Both the position numbers and the translations under genes were made by a program. Shown here one piece after another: positions 7,522-15,701 of a stretch of 63,414 nucleotides of DNA. Positions within the stretch are counted from its first letter, which is position 1. Each line of letters starts with the position of its first letter. Below the pieces are notes generated by a model. That model made no database searches. It was not told where the DNA came from and saw only the letters and a program-made list of their open reading frames with translations. This DNA comes from Alphaproteobacteria bacterium (GTDB lineage: Bacteria; Pseudomonadota; Alphaproteobacteria; Geminicoccales; Geminicoccaceae), in the NCBI GenBank assembly GCA_030431615.1, contig JAUIID010000004.1:1-63414 (forward strand), written 5' to 3'.

Positions 7522-9216
7522 ATGGCCGCCATCGTGCAGATCGACCAGCCCGTCACTGCGGTGGCTGTCCAGGCAGGGGAGCAGCAGTCGCTCGGCTTCG
7601 ACATCGTCAATGTCGCCGGCCGTACCCTGAACATCGTTGCCACCACCGTCCCCGCGAGCGGCGGTCGGACGCCTGCCTGGCTCACCGTGGACGGCGAGCG
7701 GACGCTGCGCCTCCAGCCGAACGAGACCCGCAAGGTGACGCTCCGCCTCGCCCCGCCCGCCACTGCGCCGGCCGGCGAGCTGGCGATCCGCCTGAAGGTC
7801 TACGAGGTCTCGCTGCCCGAGGAGAACAACGGCTTCAGCGAGGCCGTTGCGGTCACCGTGACGCCGGCACCACCGGTGGCGCCGAAGCGGCCCTGGAAGC
7901 TGATTGCCGCCATTGCGGCAGTGCTGGCGCTCGTGGTCGCCGGGGGTGGCTGGCTGGCCTTTGAGCATTTCACGCGCGCGGTCATGCCGAACGTCGAGGG
8001 CAAGAGTGTCGCCGACGCGGAAGCGGCGCTCCAGCAGGCGGGCATCGCTGCGGACGCCATCACCATCACGAACACCATCGACCGCAACGCCGACGGCACG
8101 GTGACAAGCCAGTCGCCGGCCGCCGACACGCCGCTCGACGACGAGGCCAGCGTCACCCTGACCGTGCCACGCCTGCCCGTGATGCCCGATCTCGCGGGCA
8201 TGACGCTGGACGAGGCGAACAAGGCGTTGGTCGACGCCGGCATCGATCCGACCAGGGTCACGCTCGGCCGGGCGCCGGGGCGCCAGAGCGGGCGCATGGT
8301 GGCACAGGAGCCCGAGCCGGGCACCGAGCTGGCACCGGGCACGGAGGTGTCCCTGAAGCTCTCGGCGCTCATCATGCAGCTGGTCGAAGGCGCCACGCTC
8401 GAGGGCGCGCGCGCCCACCTCGAGGAGGCCGGCTTCTCCTGGTCGGTCGTGACGGTCGAGCGCCCCATCAGCCTCGACGCCGGCGGCCAGGTGACCAGCC
8501 AGACGCCCGGCCCGGGCACGGTGATGGACCAGGCCTCGCCGGTCACGCTGGTCGTGCCGCGTCTGCCCGAGATGCCCGACGTGAACGGAAGACTCCTGGC
8601 GCAGGCGTTGACCGCGCTGGAGCAGGCCGGCATCCCGCCCGCCCGCGTGGCCGTCGAGCAGCCGCTCGCCAGCCAGGACATCGACCGGGTGACCGCGCAG
8701 GCGCCCGACCCGAAAATCGCGGTCTCGGCCGACACCCAGGTCACCCTGACCGTGCCCCGGCGGCCGGGCAACGTGGCGGTGCCCCCCCTTCCCGACGCCG
8801 CCACGCGTGCAGACGCGGAGCGCATCCTTGCCGAGCACGGCCTGAACGTCCTGATTGTCGAGGAGCGGGAAACACCGGGCCTCATCCCCGGCCTCGTGCT
8901 GAAGACCATTCCGCCGGTGGGGTCCCTCATCGCCGAGGACGGGACGGTTCGCGTGCATGTGCTCTCGACCATGGTCGACGTCCCCCGACTGCGAGGTCAG
9001 ATCCTCAACGATCGCCTGCACCAGCAGCTCCGGGAGCTCGAAAGCTACCTCCGCGTGGTTATCCAGGAGCGGGTGGATTTCAAGCCGTCCGGCTGCGTCT
9101 TCGACCAGTCGCGCTTCGACGAGGCGCAGCGTGGCGGCCGAGTGATCTATCACGTCGTCGGCCGATCGCTGTCGCGCGGTCGGGTCGACGTCGATATCCC
9201 CTGCGACTCGTCTTGA
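7522..9216 (+). CDS. Single-pass membrane protein with N-terminal Ig-like domain and six PASTA-like repeats (paralogue)
   Basis: A 564-residue paralogue of the preceding protein. Residues 1-110 match its N-terminal domain closely (both have 'LKVYEVSLPEENN'), a KRPWK patch at 122-126 precedes a membrane helix at 127-147, and six PASTA-like repeats follow. The repeats begin with MPNVEG, MPDLAG, MQLVEG, MPDVNG, VPPLPD and VPRLRG. The first and the last two repeats correspond to the three of the shorter paralogue, so the middle three look like internal expansion. A 97-base gap separates the two genes. The C-terminal 40 residues after the last repeat contain two Cys (CVF and IPCDSS) that could form a periplasmic disulfide. 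No kinase domain is attached, unlike Gram-positive PASTA kinases. Confidence 0.75.
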   Translation: MAAIVQIDQPVTAVAVQAGEQQSLGFDIVNVAGRTLNIVATTVPASGGRTPAWLTVDGERTLRLQPNETRKVTLRLAPPATAPAGELAIRLKVYEVSLPEENNGFSEAVAVTVTPAPPVAPKRPWKLIAAIAAVLALVVAGGGWLAFEHFTRAVMPNVEGKSVADAEAALQQAGIAADAITITNTIDRNADGTVTSQSPAADTPLDDEASVTLTVPRLPVMPDLAGMTLDEANKALVDAGIDPTRVTLGRAPGRQSGRMVAQEPEPGTELAPGTEVSLKLSALIMQLVEGATLEGARAHLEEAGFSWSVVTVERPISLDAGGQVTSQTPGPGTVMDQASPVTLVVPRLPEMPDVNGRLLAQALTALEQAGIPPARVAVEQPLASQDIDRVTAQAPDPKIAVSADTQVTLTVPRRPGNVAVPPLPDAATRADAERILAEHGLNVLIVEERETPGLIPGLVLKTIPPVGSLIAEDGTVRVHVLSTMVDVPRLRGQILNDRLHQQLRELESYLRVVIQERVDFKPSGCVFDQSRFDEAQRGGRVIYHVVGRSLSRGRVDVDIPCDSS

Positions 9217-9247
9217 ACGGCAGGGTCCACAGGCCGAGCTACGCGCC

Positions 9248-9730
9248 GTGAAGAAGGCGGTGGCCCTCCTCGGCCTCGTCGTCGTCCTCAGCTGGCTCGC
9301 CTTCACCGCCGGTGCCTTGCGGAGCGACGGGACCGGCGGTGGCGATCCGATCGAGGCGGCGCGCGGCGTGATCGCCAGCCTGCTGGAAACGCCGCTGGCC
9401 TCGGGCGATCTCGCAGCACCGGCCACGGCAGGCTGCCGACAGGAGGGGATCGAGCTCTCCGTCGCCACCGGCCAGACCTGCACCTTCACCGTCGCCCCTG
9501 GCGGCAGCCGGGTGCGACGGGGGCTGATCCGGATGCGGCAGGGCATGGGTGAGGCGGTCTTCAGCCCGGCGCCGAGCGCGGCCACACGGCCCGGCCCCAC
9601 CGCCCGCAAGCTCGGCGGCGACCGCACGCTCGACCTCTTCGCCTATGAGGAGGGCGGCGAGCTCGAGCTTTCCTGCACGGATGCCGGCGGCGGGGCCGCC
9701 TGCCGCTTCCGCCTCGAGCGGCCGGCCTGA
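9248..9730 (+). CDS. Exported hypothetical protein
   Basis: A 160-residue protein starting at GTG. An N-terminal signal or anchor helix (KKAVALLGLVVVLSWLAFTA) has no lipobox Cys. The mature part has four Cys in two pairs (GCRQEG/QTCTF and SCTDAG/ACRF), suggesting disulfides in the periplasm, and mostly beta-type sequence. No family was recognised. It lies 31 bases behind the PASTA protein and 4 bases before a membrane protein gene, so it is likely cotranscribed with the injection-system block. Confidence 0.55.
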   Translation: MKKAVALLGLVVVLSWLAFTAGALRSDGTGGGDPIEAARGVIASLLETPLASGDLAAPATAGCRQEGIELSVATGQTCTFTVAPGGSRVRRGLIRMRQGMGEAVFSPAPSAATRPGPTARKLGGDRTLDLFAYEEGGELELSCTDAGGGAACRFRLERPA

Positions 9731-9734
9731 GAGG

Positions 9735-10493
9735 ATGCGCACCTGGCCCGTCCACCTCGCCCTCGTCGCCATCCTCGTGGCGCTCGGGCTCGAGATCGGC
9801 GCCCGCTTCCTGCCGGTGCCGGTCATGCCGCCCGACGAGGCCATGTTCCAGGCGATGGACGAGGAGGATCGGGACGCGGCGCGCGCCCAGTTCGCCGAGC
9901 AGAGCGAGGGCGCCGAGCGGCCGCCCGGCCTCGCCCTGCCGGCGCTGGCCACGGTCGACGGCCTGCTCGCCTGGACGGGGCTCCTCTTTGCCACGGCGAC
10001 GGTGATGGCGCAGGGCTGGCACAGCCGGATCCGCACCGTGGCGACCATCCTCGTCTGCCTCTCGGTCATGGGCACGGCGGGGCTGATGCTCATGGCGGCC
10101 ATCGCCAAGCTGACGCTGATGCTCTCGCTGCTGCTGGCGGTTCCGTTCGGCACCATCGCCTATCTCGCCGTCTACGGCAGCTTCTCCAGCGGCCCGGTCC
10201 TCGCCATGCTGGCCGGGGCCACGCTCTGCCGCGGGATCTTCATCGGCCTCCTGCTCTTCGCGAGCTGGCGCTATGTCGAGAACAAGGTGCTGATGTTCCT
10301 GACCGCCACGGGCTTTCTCGGCGGCTTCGTGATCGGCCTCCTCTTCTCCTTCCTGCCCGGCATCCTGCACAGTATCGGCGATGCGGTGGGCGCCATCGTG
10401 CTGGCGATTTTTGGCCTCATCTGGGCGATCGTGCTGTTGCTGATGTCACTGCCCGGCCTGATCAAGCTCCTGCGCGTCGACCGCCTGGTGTGA
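9735..10493 (+). CDS. Polytopic membrane protein of unknown function
   Basis: A 252-residue protein with about six predicted membrane helices. One lies at residues 7-25, followed by a charged acidic segment (PPDEAMFQAMDEEDRDAA), then a run of helices from about residue 68 to 245. Late segments are Gly-rich (GFLGGFVIGLLFSFLPG, AIVLAIFGLIWAIVLLLMS), of the kind found in small pores or assembly proteins. No known family was recognised. The ATG at 9735 is chosen because it gives an N-terminal helix and lies 4 bases after the previous stop; the longer frame from 9549 only overlaps the upstream gene. Confidence 0.6.
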   Translation: MRTWPVHLALVAILVALGLEIGARFLPVPVMPPDEAMFQAMDEEDRDAARAQFAEQSEGAERPPGLALPALATVDGLLAWTGLLFATATVMAQGWHSRIRTVATILVCLSVMGTAGLMLMAAIAKLTLMLSLLLAVPFGTIAYLAVYGSFSSGPVLAMLAGATLCRGIFIGLLLFASWRYVENKVLMFLTATGFLGGFVIGLLFSFLPGILHSIGDAVGAIVLAIFGLIWAIVLLLMSLPGLIKLLRVDRLV

Positions 10494-10595
10494 GTGGGGT
10501 CCGACCGCCTGTTACATCTTGATACAAATCGCGTGACCACCGACAAACTCTGCCAACGCCCGCCCTTCACATTGCCGATGCGATACCCGGCGCCG

Positions 10596-10613
10596 AATTG
10601 CCTTTCGGCAATT
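10596..10613. repeat. Short inverted repeat upstream of the hydrolase gene
   Basis: The arms AATTGCC and GGCAATT flank a TTTC loop inside the 246-base gap between 10493 and 10740. ATTGCCGA also occurs as a direct copy at 10571 and 10611. This could be an operator or a weak hairpin. Nothing else recognisable is seen in the gap. Confidence 0.35.
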
Positions 10614-10739
10614 GCCGACAACGGCCTCTAACCTAGTTTGGTCCTGGCATGTCCATCGCCAGGGACGCCTGCCGATCTCGCCCGATGGTCGCAGCACAGG
10701 AAAACGCACGAAGGCAATCGTGAACAGCTGGAGGACAGA

Positions 10740-11636
10740 ATGGCCACATCGTTGAGGAAGACCGCCCGGGATTTCGACCAGCGCCTTCTCGAAATCTATG
10801 ACGGCTATGTGCACGGCAAGATGTCGAAGCGCGAATTCATCTCGCAGGCCGGCAAGTACACCGCCGTTGGCGTGACCGGCGCCATGGTCCTGGAGCAGCT
10901 GCAGCCGAATTATGCGCTGGCCCAGCAGGTCGCACCCGACGATCCGGCCATCGTGACGGAAAGGGTCGAGTACGAGAGCCCGGAAGGGCACGGCACCATG
11001 GTCGGGCTGATGGCCCGCCCGGCGGACGCCTCGGGGCCCCTGCCCGCGGTCCTGGTCATCCACGAGAATCGCGGCCTCAACCCCTATATCGAGGATGTCG
11101 CCCGCCGCCTCGCCAAGGAGGGCTATCTCGCCTTCGCACCGGACGGCCTCACGCCGCTCGGCGGCTATCCCGGCAATGACGAAGAGGGCCGTGAGATGCA
11201 GCGGCAGCTCGACGGGGCCAAGCTGATGGCGGACTTCTTCGCCGCCTTCGAGTTCCTCCGGGACCACGACGCGTCGACCGGCAAGGTCGGTGCGGTCGGC
11301 TTCTGCTATGGCGGCGGCGTCTGCAACGCTCTTGCGGTCGCCTATCCGGACCTCGCCGCCTCGGTGCCGTTCTATGGCCGGCAGGCCGCGGTCGAGGACG
11401 TGCCCGCGATCGAGGCGCCGCTGATGCTGCAATATGCCGGGATTGATGAGAACATCAACGCGGGCTGGGAAGCCTACGGCGCCGCCCTCGAAGAGAACGG
11501 CAAGGAGTTTTCGGTTCACTTCTATCCCGGCGTGAACCACGGCTTCCACAACGACACCACGCCGCGCTACGACGAGGCCGCCGCGACCCTCGCCTGGCAG
11601 CGGACGCTGGCCTTCTTCAAGACCCACCTGAGCTGA
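10740..11636 (+). CDS. Dienelactone hydrolase family protein (YghX-like)
   Basis: A 298-residue alpha/beta hydrolase. The start at 10740 follows GGAGGAC; the longer frame from 10638 lacks a better site. An N-terminal segment '[19 protein letters not shown]' resembles a Tat-type signal but has KR rather than RR, so export is uncertain. The hydrolase part has the nucleophile elbow 'GFCYGGG' (Cys nucleophile), an acid in 'YAGIDENIN' and the His in 'GVNHGFHND', the Cys-Asp-His triad of dienelactone hydrolases. Such enzymes open lactones or act as broad esterases. It stands alone between an unrelated membrane gene and the convergent uxuB. Confidence 0.85.
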   Translation: MATSLRKTARDFDQRLLEIYDGYVHGKMSKREFISQAGKYTAVGVTGAMVLEQLQPNYALAQQVAPDDPAIVTERVEYESPEGHGTMVGLMARPADASGPLPAVLVIHENRGLNPYIEDVARRLAKEGYLAFAPDGLTPLGGYPGNDEEGREMQRQLDGAKLMADFFAAFEFLRDHDASTGKVGAVGFCYGGGVCNALAVAYPDLAASVPFYGRQAAVEDVPAIEAPLMLQYAGIDENINAGWEAYGAALEENGKEFSVHFYPGVNHGFHNDTTPRYDEAAATLAWQRTLAFFKTHLS

Positions 11637-11657
11637 GCGGATGCGGGGCGGCCGGGG

Positions 11658-13139
11658 TCAGGCGGTGCGGGCCGCCTCCTCGGCCAGCGCCGCAGCGACT
11701 CCCCGCTCGAGCATGCCCGCCAGGATCGCCGTGACGGCGTCCGTCCAGGCGGGATCGGCGACGAGCTCGGGCGGGAACAGGCCAACGAGCCCGTGCAGGG
11801 CGCGGGCGATGCCGGCGGGCGTGCCGCTGCTCGCCACGGCGGCACGGATCGCGTCCGCGCGCGGATCGCTGAGATCGTAGACCTCGCCGGCATCGGTTCG
11901 GCCGATGGCGAAGCGCATCCAGACGGCAACGGCAAAGGCGAAGGGGCGGAGATCGCCACCCCGCCGCGCAACCTCAAGTGCCGGCGCCATGACGCGCTGC
12001 GGCAGCTTCTCCGTGCCGTCCCTGGCGATCTGCCGGGTCTCGTGGGCGATCGCCGGGTTGGCGAAGCGCTGGCAGAGGGCCGCGGCATAGGCGCCCTGAT
12101 CGATGCCGACGAGCGGCGGCAGGGTCCGGGCCGCGGCGGCGAGCTGGCGCCTGACGAGCCGGGCCAGCACGGGGTCGCCCATGACGTCGCGCACGTAGCG
12201 GTGGCCGGCGAGGAAGCCGGCATAGGCGAGCATCGAATGCGTGCCGTTCAGCATCCGGAGCTTCATCCGCTCATAGGCCGCGACATCGTCGACGAAGATC
12301 GCCCCGCCCGCCTCCCAGGCCGGCCGACCCGCCGGGAAGCGGTCCTCGATGACCCACTGGCTGAAGGGCTCGGTCTCAATGGCGGCCCGGTCCTCGCAAC
12401 CGGTGAGCCGGGCGGCGTCGGCGAGCGTGGCCGGGGTCGCGGCCGGCGTGATCCGGTCCACCATGGTCGAGGGGAAGGCCGCGCCCGCCTCGATCCACAG
12501 CACCAGCGCCGGATCGATCCGCCCGGCGAAGTCGAGCACGCCCGCCCGCAGGAGCGCGCCGTTCTCCGGCAGGTTGTCGCAGCAGAGCACGGTGAAGGGC
12601 TCGAGCCCCTCCTCCCGGCGCCGGCGGAACGCCTCGACCAGGAGCCCGATCGCGCCTTTCGGCTCGCGCGGCGCGCGCAGGTCGGGGGCGATGGCGGGAT
12701 GGCCCGGCTGAATGACACCGCCGGCGCGATCGAGGCCGTAGGCTTTCTCGGTCACCGTCAGGCTGACGATCCGCGTCGCCGGGTCGGCCATCGCCGCCAG
12801 CACCGCTCCCGGCTCGCGCGCTGCGGCGATGACCCGGGCGATGCTGCCGATCACCCGGGCCTCGGTGCCTTCAGGCCCCCGCACCAGCATCGTGTAGAGC
12901 CCGTCCTGCGGGTTCAGCGCGTCGGCGATGGCCGTGCTGCGCGGGCTGACGCCCAGGATCCGCCAGTCGCCACCGGCGGCGGCCAGGGCATCGTCGGTGC
13001 AGACAGCCTGGTGCGCCCGGTGGAAGGCGCCGACGCCGAGATGGACGATGCCGTGGCCCGCGGCGGCCGGGTCGAAGCCCGGCCGGCGGATGGTCGCCGG
13101 GAGGCTCGCCAGCGACGCGCGGCAGAGCCTGCCGGTCAG
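11658..13139 (-). CDS. uxuB: Fructuronate reductase / mannitol dehydrogenase family
   Basis: A 493-residue NAD-dependent reductase of the polyol (mannitol) dehydrogenase family, predicted to interconvert D-fructuronate and D-mannonate in hexuronate breakdown. Family marks are 'IVHLGVGAFHRAHQA' near residue 31, the Rossmann-like N-terminus, 'NGTHSMLAYAGFLAGH' and 'EPFSQWVIED'. It follows uxuA directly. No ATG, GTG or TTG lies where homologues start. The codon aligning with the usual MTxxL start is CTG at 13139, which overlaps the uxuA stop in a CTGA arrangement. An upstream in-frame start would need to run deep into uxuA. The length from CTG matches the family. The neighbouring uxuA supports function strongly. 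Confidence 0.85.
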   Translation of the reverse strand: MTGRLCRASLASLPATIRRPGFDPAAAGHGIVHLGVGAFHRAHQAVCTDDALAAAGGDWRILGVSPRSTAIADALNPQDGLYTMLVRGPEGTEARVIGSIARVIAAAREPGAVLAAMADPATRIVSLTVTEKAYGLDRAGGVIQPGHPAIAPDLRAPREPKGAIGLLVEAFRRRREEGLEPFTVLCCDNLPENGALLRAGVLDFAGRIDPALVLWIEAGAAFPSTMVDRITPAATPATLADAARLTGCEDRAAIETEPFSQWVIEDRFPAGRPAWEAGGAIFVDDVAAYERMKLRMLNGTHSMLAYAGFLAGHRYVRDVMGDPVLARLVRRQLAAAARTLPPLVGIDQGAYAAALCQRFANPAIAHETRQIARDGTEKLPQRVMAPALEVARRGGDLRPFAFAVAVWMRFAIGRTDAGEVYDLSDPRADAIRAAVASSGTPAGIARALHGLVGLFPPELVADPAWTDAVTAILAGMLERGVAAALAEEAARTA

Positions 13140-14353
13140 GACGCCATGCCCCAGCGCGGGTGGGTCAGCGCCGTCATGACGCCGCGCAGCTCGGCCAGCC
13201 CCTTGAGCCGGCCGATCGACGGGTAGCCCGGCTGGGCGCGGCGGCCGAGGTCGTCGAGAATGTCCTGGCCGTGGTCCGGGCGCATCGGGATCGTGTGGTC
13301 GGCGCGGCCGGCGGCCTTGCGGCGGCGTTCCTCGGCGATGACGGCGGCGAGCAGCGCCACCATGTCGGTGGCGCCGGCCAGGTGCTCGTCCTCGTAGAAC
13401 GAGCCCTGGACCTGGTCGCTCTCGCGGCGGACGTTGCGCAGGTGCAGGAAATGCACCCGGTCGCCGAGCCGCTCCATCATGCCGGGCAGGTCGTTGTCCG
13501 GCCGGGCGCCGAGCGAGCCCGAGCAGAGCGTGATGCCGTTGGCGGGACTGTCGACCGCCTGCATGATCGCCGCGTAGTCGGCTTCGGTCGACATGATCCG
13601 GGGCAGGCCGAGGAGCGGGAACGGCGGGTCGTCGGGGTGGCAGCAGAGCCGGATGCCGACCTCCTCGGCCACCGGCACGACCGCCTCGAGGAAGGCCGTG
13701 AAGTGCCCGCGCAGCGTCGCTACCGAGATGGTGCCGTACTCGTCCAGATGCCGATGCAGGTCGGCGAGCGTCATGGTCTCGGCGGCACCCGGCAGGCCGA
13801 AGGCGACATTGCCGGTGAGCTGCTCCTTCTGCGCATCGTCCATGCCGGCGAAGCGCTCCGCCGCGGCCTCGCGCACCGCCTCGGGGTAGTCCTCCTCCGC
13901 ATAGCGACGCTCGAGGATGAACATGTCGAAGGCGGCGAAGTCGACGAGGTCGAAGCGCATGCAGGTGCCGCCATGCCCGACCTTGTAGGTGAGGTCGGTG
14001 CGGGTCCAGTCGAGCACCGGCATGAAGTTGTAGCAGACCACCTCGATGCCGGCGGCGGCCAGATTTCTCAGGCTCTCGCGATAATTGGTGAAATGGGCGC
14101 GCCACTCGCCCTTCTGCTTCTTGATGTCCTCGGAAACCGGCAGGCTCTCGACCACCTCCCATGCCAGGCCCGAGGCCGTGCCGTCACGCCGGCGGCCGAT
14201 CTCCCCCTGCCGCTTGTCGATCTCGGCCGGGCTCCAGACGTCCCCGGTCGGGACGTGGTGCAGGGCCGAGACCACGCCCTCGACGCCCGCCTGCAGCATG
14301 TCGTCGATCGAGACCAGGTCCTTCGGGCCGAACCACCGCCATGTCTGTCGCAT
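13136..14353 (-). CDS. uxuA: Mannonate dehydratase
   Basis: A 405-residue UxuA-type TIM-barrel enzyme that dehydrates D-mannonate to 2-keto-3-deoxygluconate. The N-terminus 'MRQTWRWFGPKDLVSI' and the conserved 'GIEVVCYNFMPVLDWTRTDL' are diagnostic. 'CCHPDDPPFPLLGLPRI' and 'CSGSLGARPDND' supply metal-binding His, Cys and Asp. A strong GGGAGGAGG ribosome binding site precedes the ATG. It is the first gene of the uxuA-uxuB pair and is divergent from the idonate-type dehydrogenase, with 105 bases between them that carry a repeated motif. Confidence 0.95.
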   Translation of the reverse strand: MRQTWRWFGPKDLVSIDDMLQAGVEGVVSALHHVPTGDVWSPAEIDKRQGEIGRRRDGTASGLAWEVVESLPVSEDIKKQKGEWRAHFTNYRESLRNLAAAGIEVVCYNFMPVLDWTRTDLTYKVGHGGTCMRFDLVDFAAFDMFILERRYAEEDYPEAVREAAAERFAGMDDAQKEQLTGNVAFGLPGAAETMTLADLHRHLDEYGTISVATLRGHFTAFLEAVVPVAEEVGIRLCCHPDDPPFPLLGLPRIMSTEADYAAIMQAVDSPANGITLCSGSLGARPDNDLPGMMERLGDRVHFLHLRNVRRESDQVQGSFYEDEHLAGATDMVALLAAVIAEERRRKAAGRADHTIPMRPDHGQDILDDLGRRAQPGYPSIGRLKGLAELRGVMTALTHPRWGMAS

Positions 14354-14380
14354 TCGCTATCCTCCTCCCGCCAGCTTGAC

Positions 14381-14416
14381 CGGTTGCCTAACAGATTTGA
14401 ATTCGGTTGATTAGCA
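14381..14416. promoter_or_regulatory. Tandem direct repeat, candidate operator for uxuA and idnD
   Basis: CGGTTGCCTAACA (14381-14393) and CGGTTGATTAGCA (14404-14416) share CGGTTGnnTAnCA and start 23 bases apart, about two helical turns. They fill the middle of the divergent uxuA/idnD promoter region. No regulator gene lies beside it. The role is inferred from position and repetition only. Confidence 0.45.
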
Positions 14417-14458
14417 TGGAAAAGCGGCGGGTCGGCTCGCTGCAGGAAAGGCCAAGCC

Positions 14459-15499
14459 ATGCAATCCCGAGTCTGCCGCCTCCACGCCCAGGGCGACATC
14501 CGCATCGAGACCATCGACGTCGCGGCTCCCGGACCGGGCGAGGTGCGCCTGCAAATGGGTGCCGGCGGAATCTGCGGATCCGATCTGCACTACTACCAGC
14601 ATGGCGGGTTCGGCCCGATCCGGGTGAATGAGCCGATCATCCTCGGCCACGAGGCCGCCGGCACGGTCGAGGCGGTCGGCCCCGGCGTCGAGCTCGCCAT
14701 CGGCACGAAGGTGGCGGTCAACCCGAGCCGACCCTGCGGCCAGTGCAGCTACTGCGCGGCCCGGAACTTCCAGCATTGCCTCGAGATGCGCTTTCGGGGC
14801 TCGGCCATGCGCTTCCCGCACGAGCAGGGCCTGTTTCGCGAGCGGATCGTCGTCGAGGCCGCGCAATGCGTGCCGGTGAGTGCCGCCACGAGCCTCGCCA
14901 AGGCGGCCTGCGCCGAGCCACTGGCAGTCTGCCTGCATGCCCGAAGCCGGGCGGGCGACCTCGCGGGCCGGCGCGTACTGGTCACCGGGGCCGGCCCCAT
15001 CGGCAGCCTCTGCGTCGCTGCCGCAGCGGCGGCCGGGGCCAGTGAGATCGTCGTGACCGACCTGCACGATGCCACGCTCGCCGCCGCCACCGCCATGGGC
15101 GCCACGCGCGCCGTCAATCTCACGCGCGATGCCGGGGCGATGGACGCCTACAAGGCCGACAAGGGGTATTTCGACGCCGCCTTCGAGTGCTCGGCCGCGG
15201 CACCTGCCATCCGCACCGCGATCGAGACGACGCGGCCCATGGGCCGGATCGTCCAGGTGGGTGTCACGGGCGACGTAGCCGTGCCGCTCAACCTGATCGT
15301 CTCCAAGGAGATCGAGCTGGTCGGCACGCATCGCTTCCACCCCGAGTTCGCCGAAGCCGTCCGGCTGATCGACGAGGGCCGGATCGACCCGACGCCGATC
15401 CTGACCGGCGAATTCCCCATCGCGGACGCGGCCGAGGCGTTCGAGCTCGCCGGCGATCGCAGCAGGGCCGTGAAGGTTCAGCTCACCCTCGCGTCGTAG
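14459..15499 (+). CDS. L-idonate 5-dehydrogenase-like zinc alcohol dehydrogenase
   Basis: A 346-residue medium-chain dehydrogenase/reductase. Catalytic zinc ligands are visible in 'GGICGSDLHYY' (Cys, about 39) and 'GHEAAGTVEAVG' (His-Glu). The structural zinc lobe is 'PCGQCSYCAARNFQHC'. The NAD-binding motif is 'VTGAGPIGSLC'. The closest recognised pattern is IdnD, which oxidises L-idonate to 5-ketogluconate; sorbitol or threonine dehydrogenases are alternatives. Divergence from uxuA fits a sugar-acid catabolic locus. Confidence 0.8.
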   Translation: MQSRVCRLHAQGDIRIETIDVAAPGPGEVRLQMGAGGICGSDLHYYQHGGFGPIRVNEPIILGHEAAGTVEAVGPGVELAIGTKVAVNPSRPCGQCSYCAARNFQHCLEMRFRGSAMRFPHEQGLFRERIVVEAAQCVPVSAATSLAKAACAEPLAVCLHARSRAGDLAGRRVLVTGAGPIGSLCVAAAAAAGASEIVVTDLHDATLAAATAMGATRAVNLTRDAGAMDAYKADKGYFDAAFECSAAAPAIRTAIETTRPMGRIVQVGVTGDVAVPLNLIVSKEIELVGTHRFHPEFAEAVRLIDEGRIDPTPILTGEFPIADAAEAFELAGDRSRAVKVQLTLAS

Positions 15500-15701
15500 G
15501 TCCTTGCTGTCCGGCGATCGCCAAAACGATCGGGCTGCCCGTAATTGGCGGGAAATGCTGGATCCCGGCGAGACTTGCGAAGGTCAACAATTCACCGTGA
15601 TCCAACCTCGTGCTCGCGAAGCGGCTGGTATCTTCGTGGTCTCCGAACCATCGATCTGTTAGAATTCGCGGCTTCGGGTTCGATCACCGGCGAGGAATTG
15701 C
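15500..15701. other. Intergenic gap without a recognised element
   Basis: This 202-base gap contains a GGCGATCGCC palindrome shortly after idnD and CCCG/CGGG half-sites around 15538, but no clear terminator with a T tract, promoter or RNA. The cyclase gene must be transcribed from here. Confidence 0.4.

Noticed and set aside
1-10493. Intact prophage instead of an injection system
   Set aside because: No capsid, portal, terminase, integrase or lysis gene follows; the gene set is that of a tail-like device and continues into membrane proteins. The part left of the window is unseen.
13140-14162. Extension of uxuB to an 834-residue protein
   Set aside because: It is out of frame within uxuA and has no resemblance to a dehydrogenase N-terminus.
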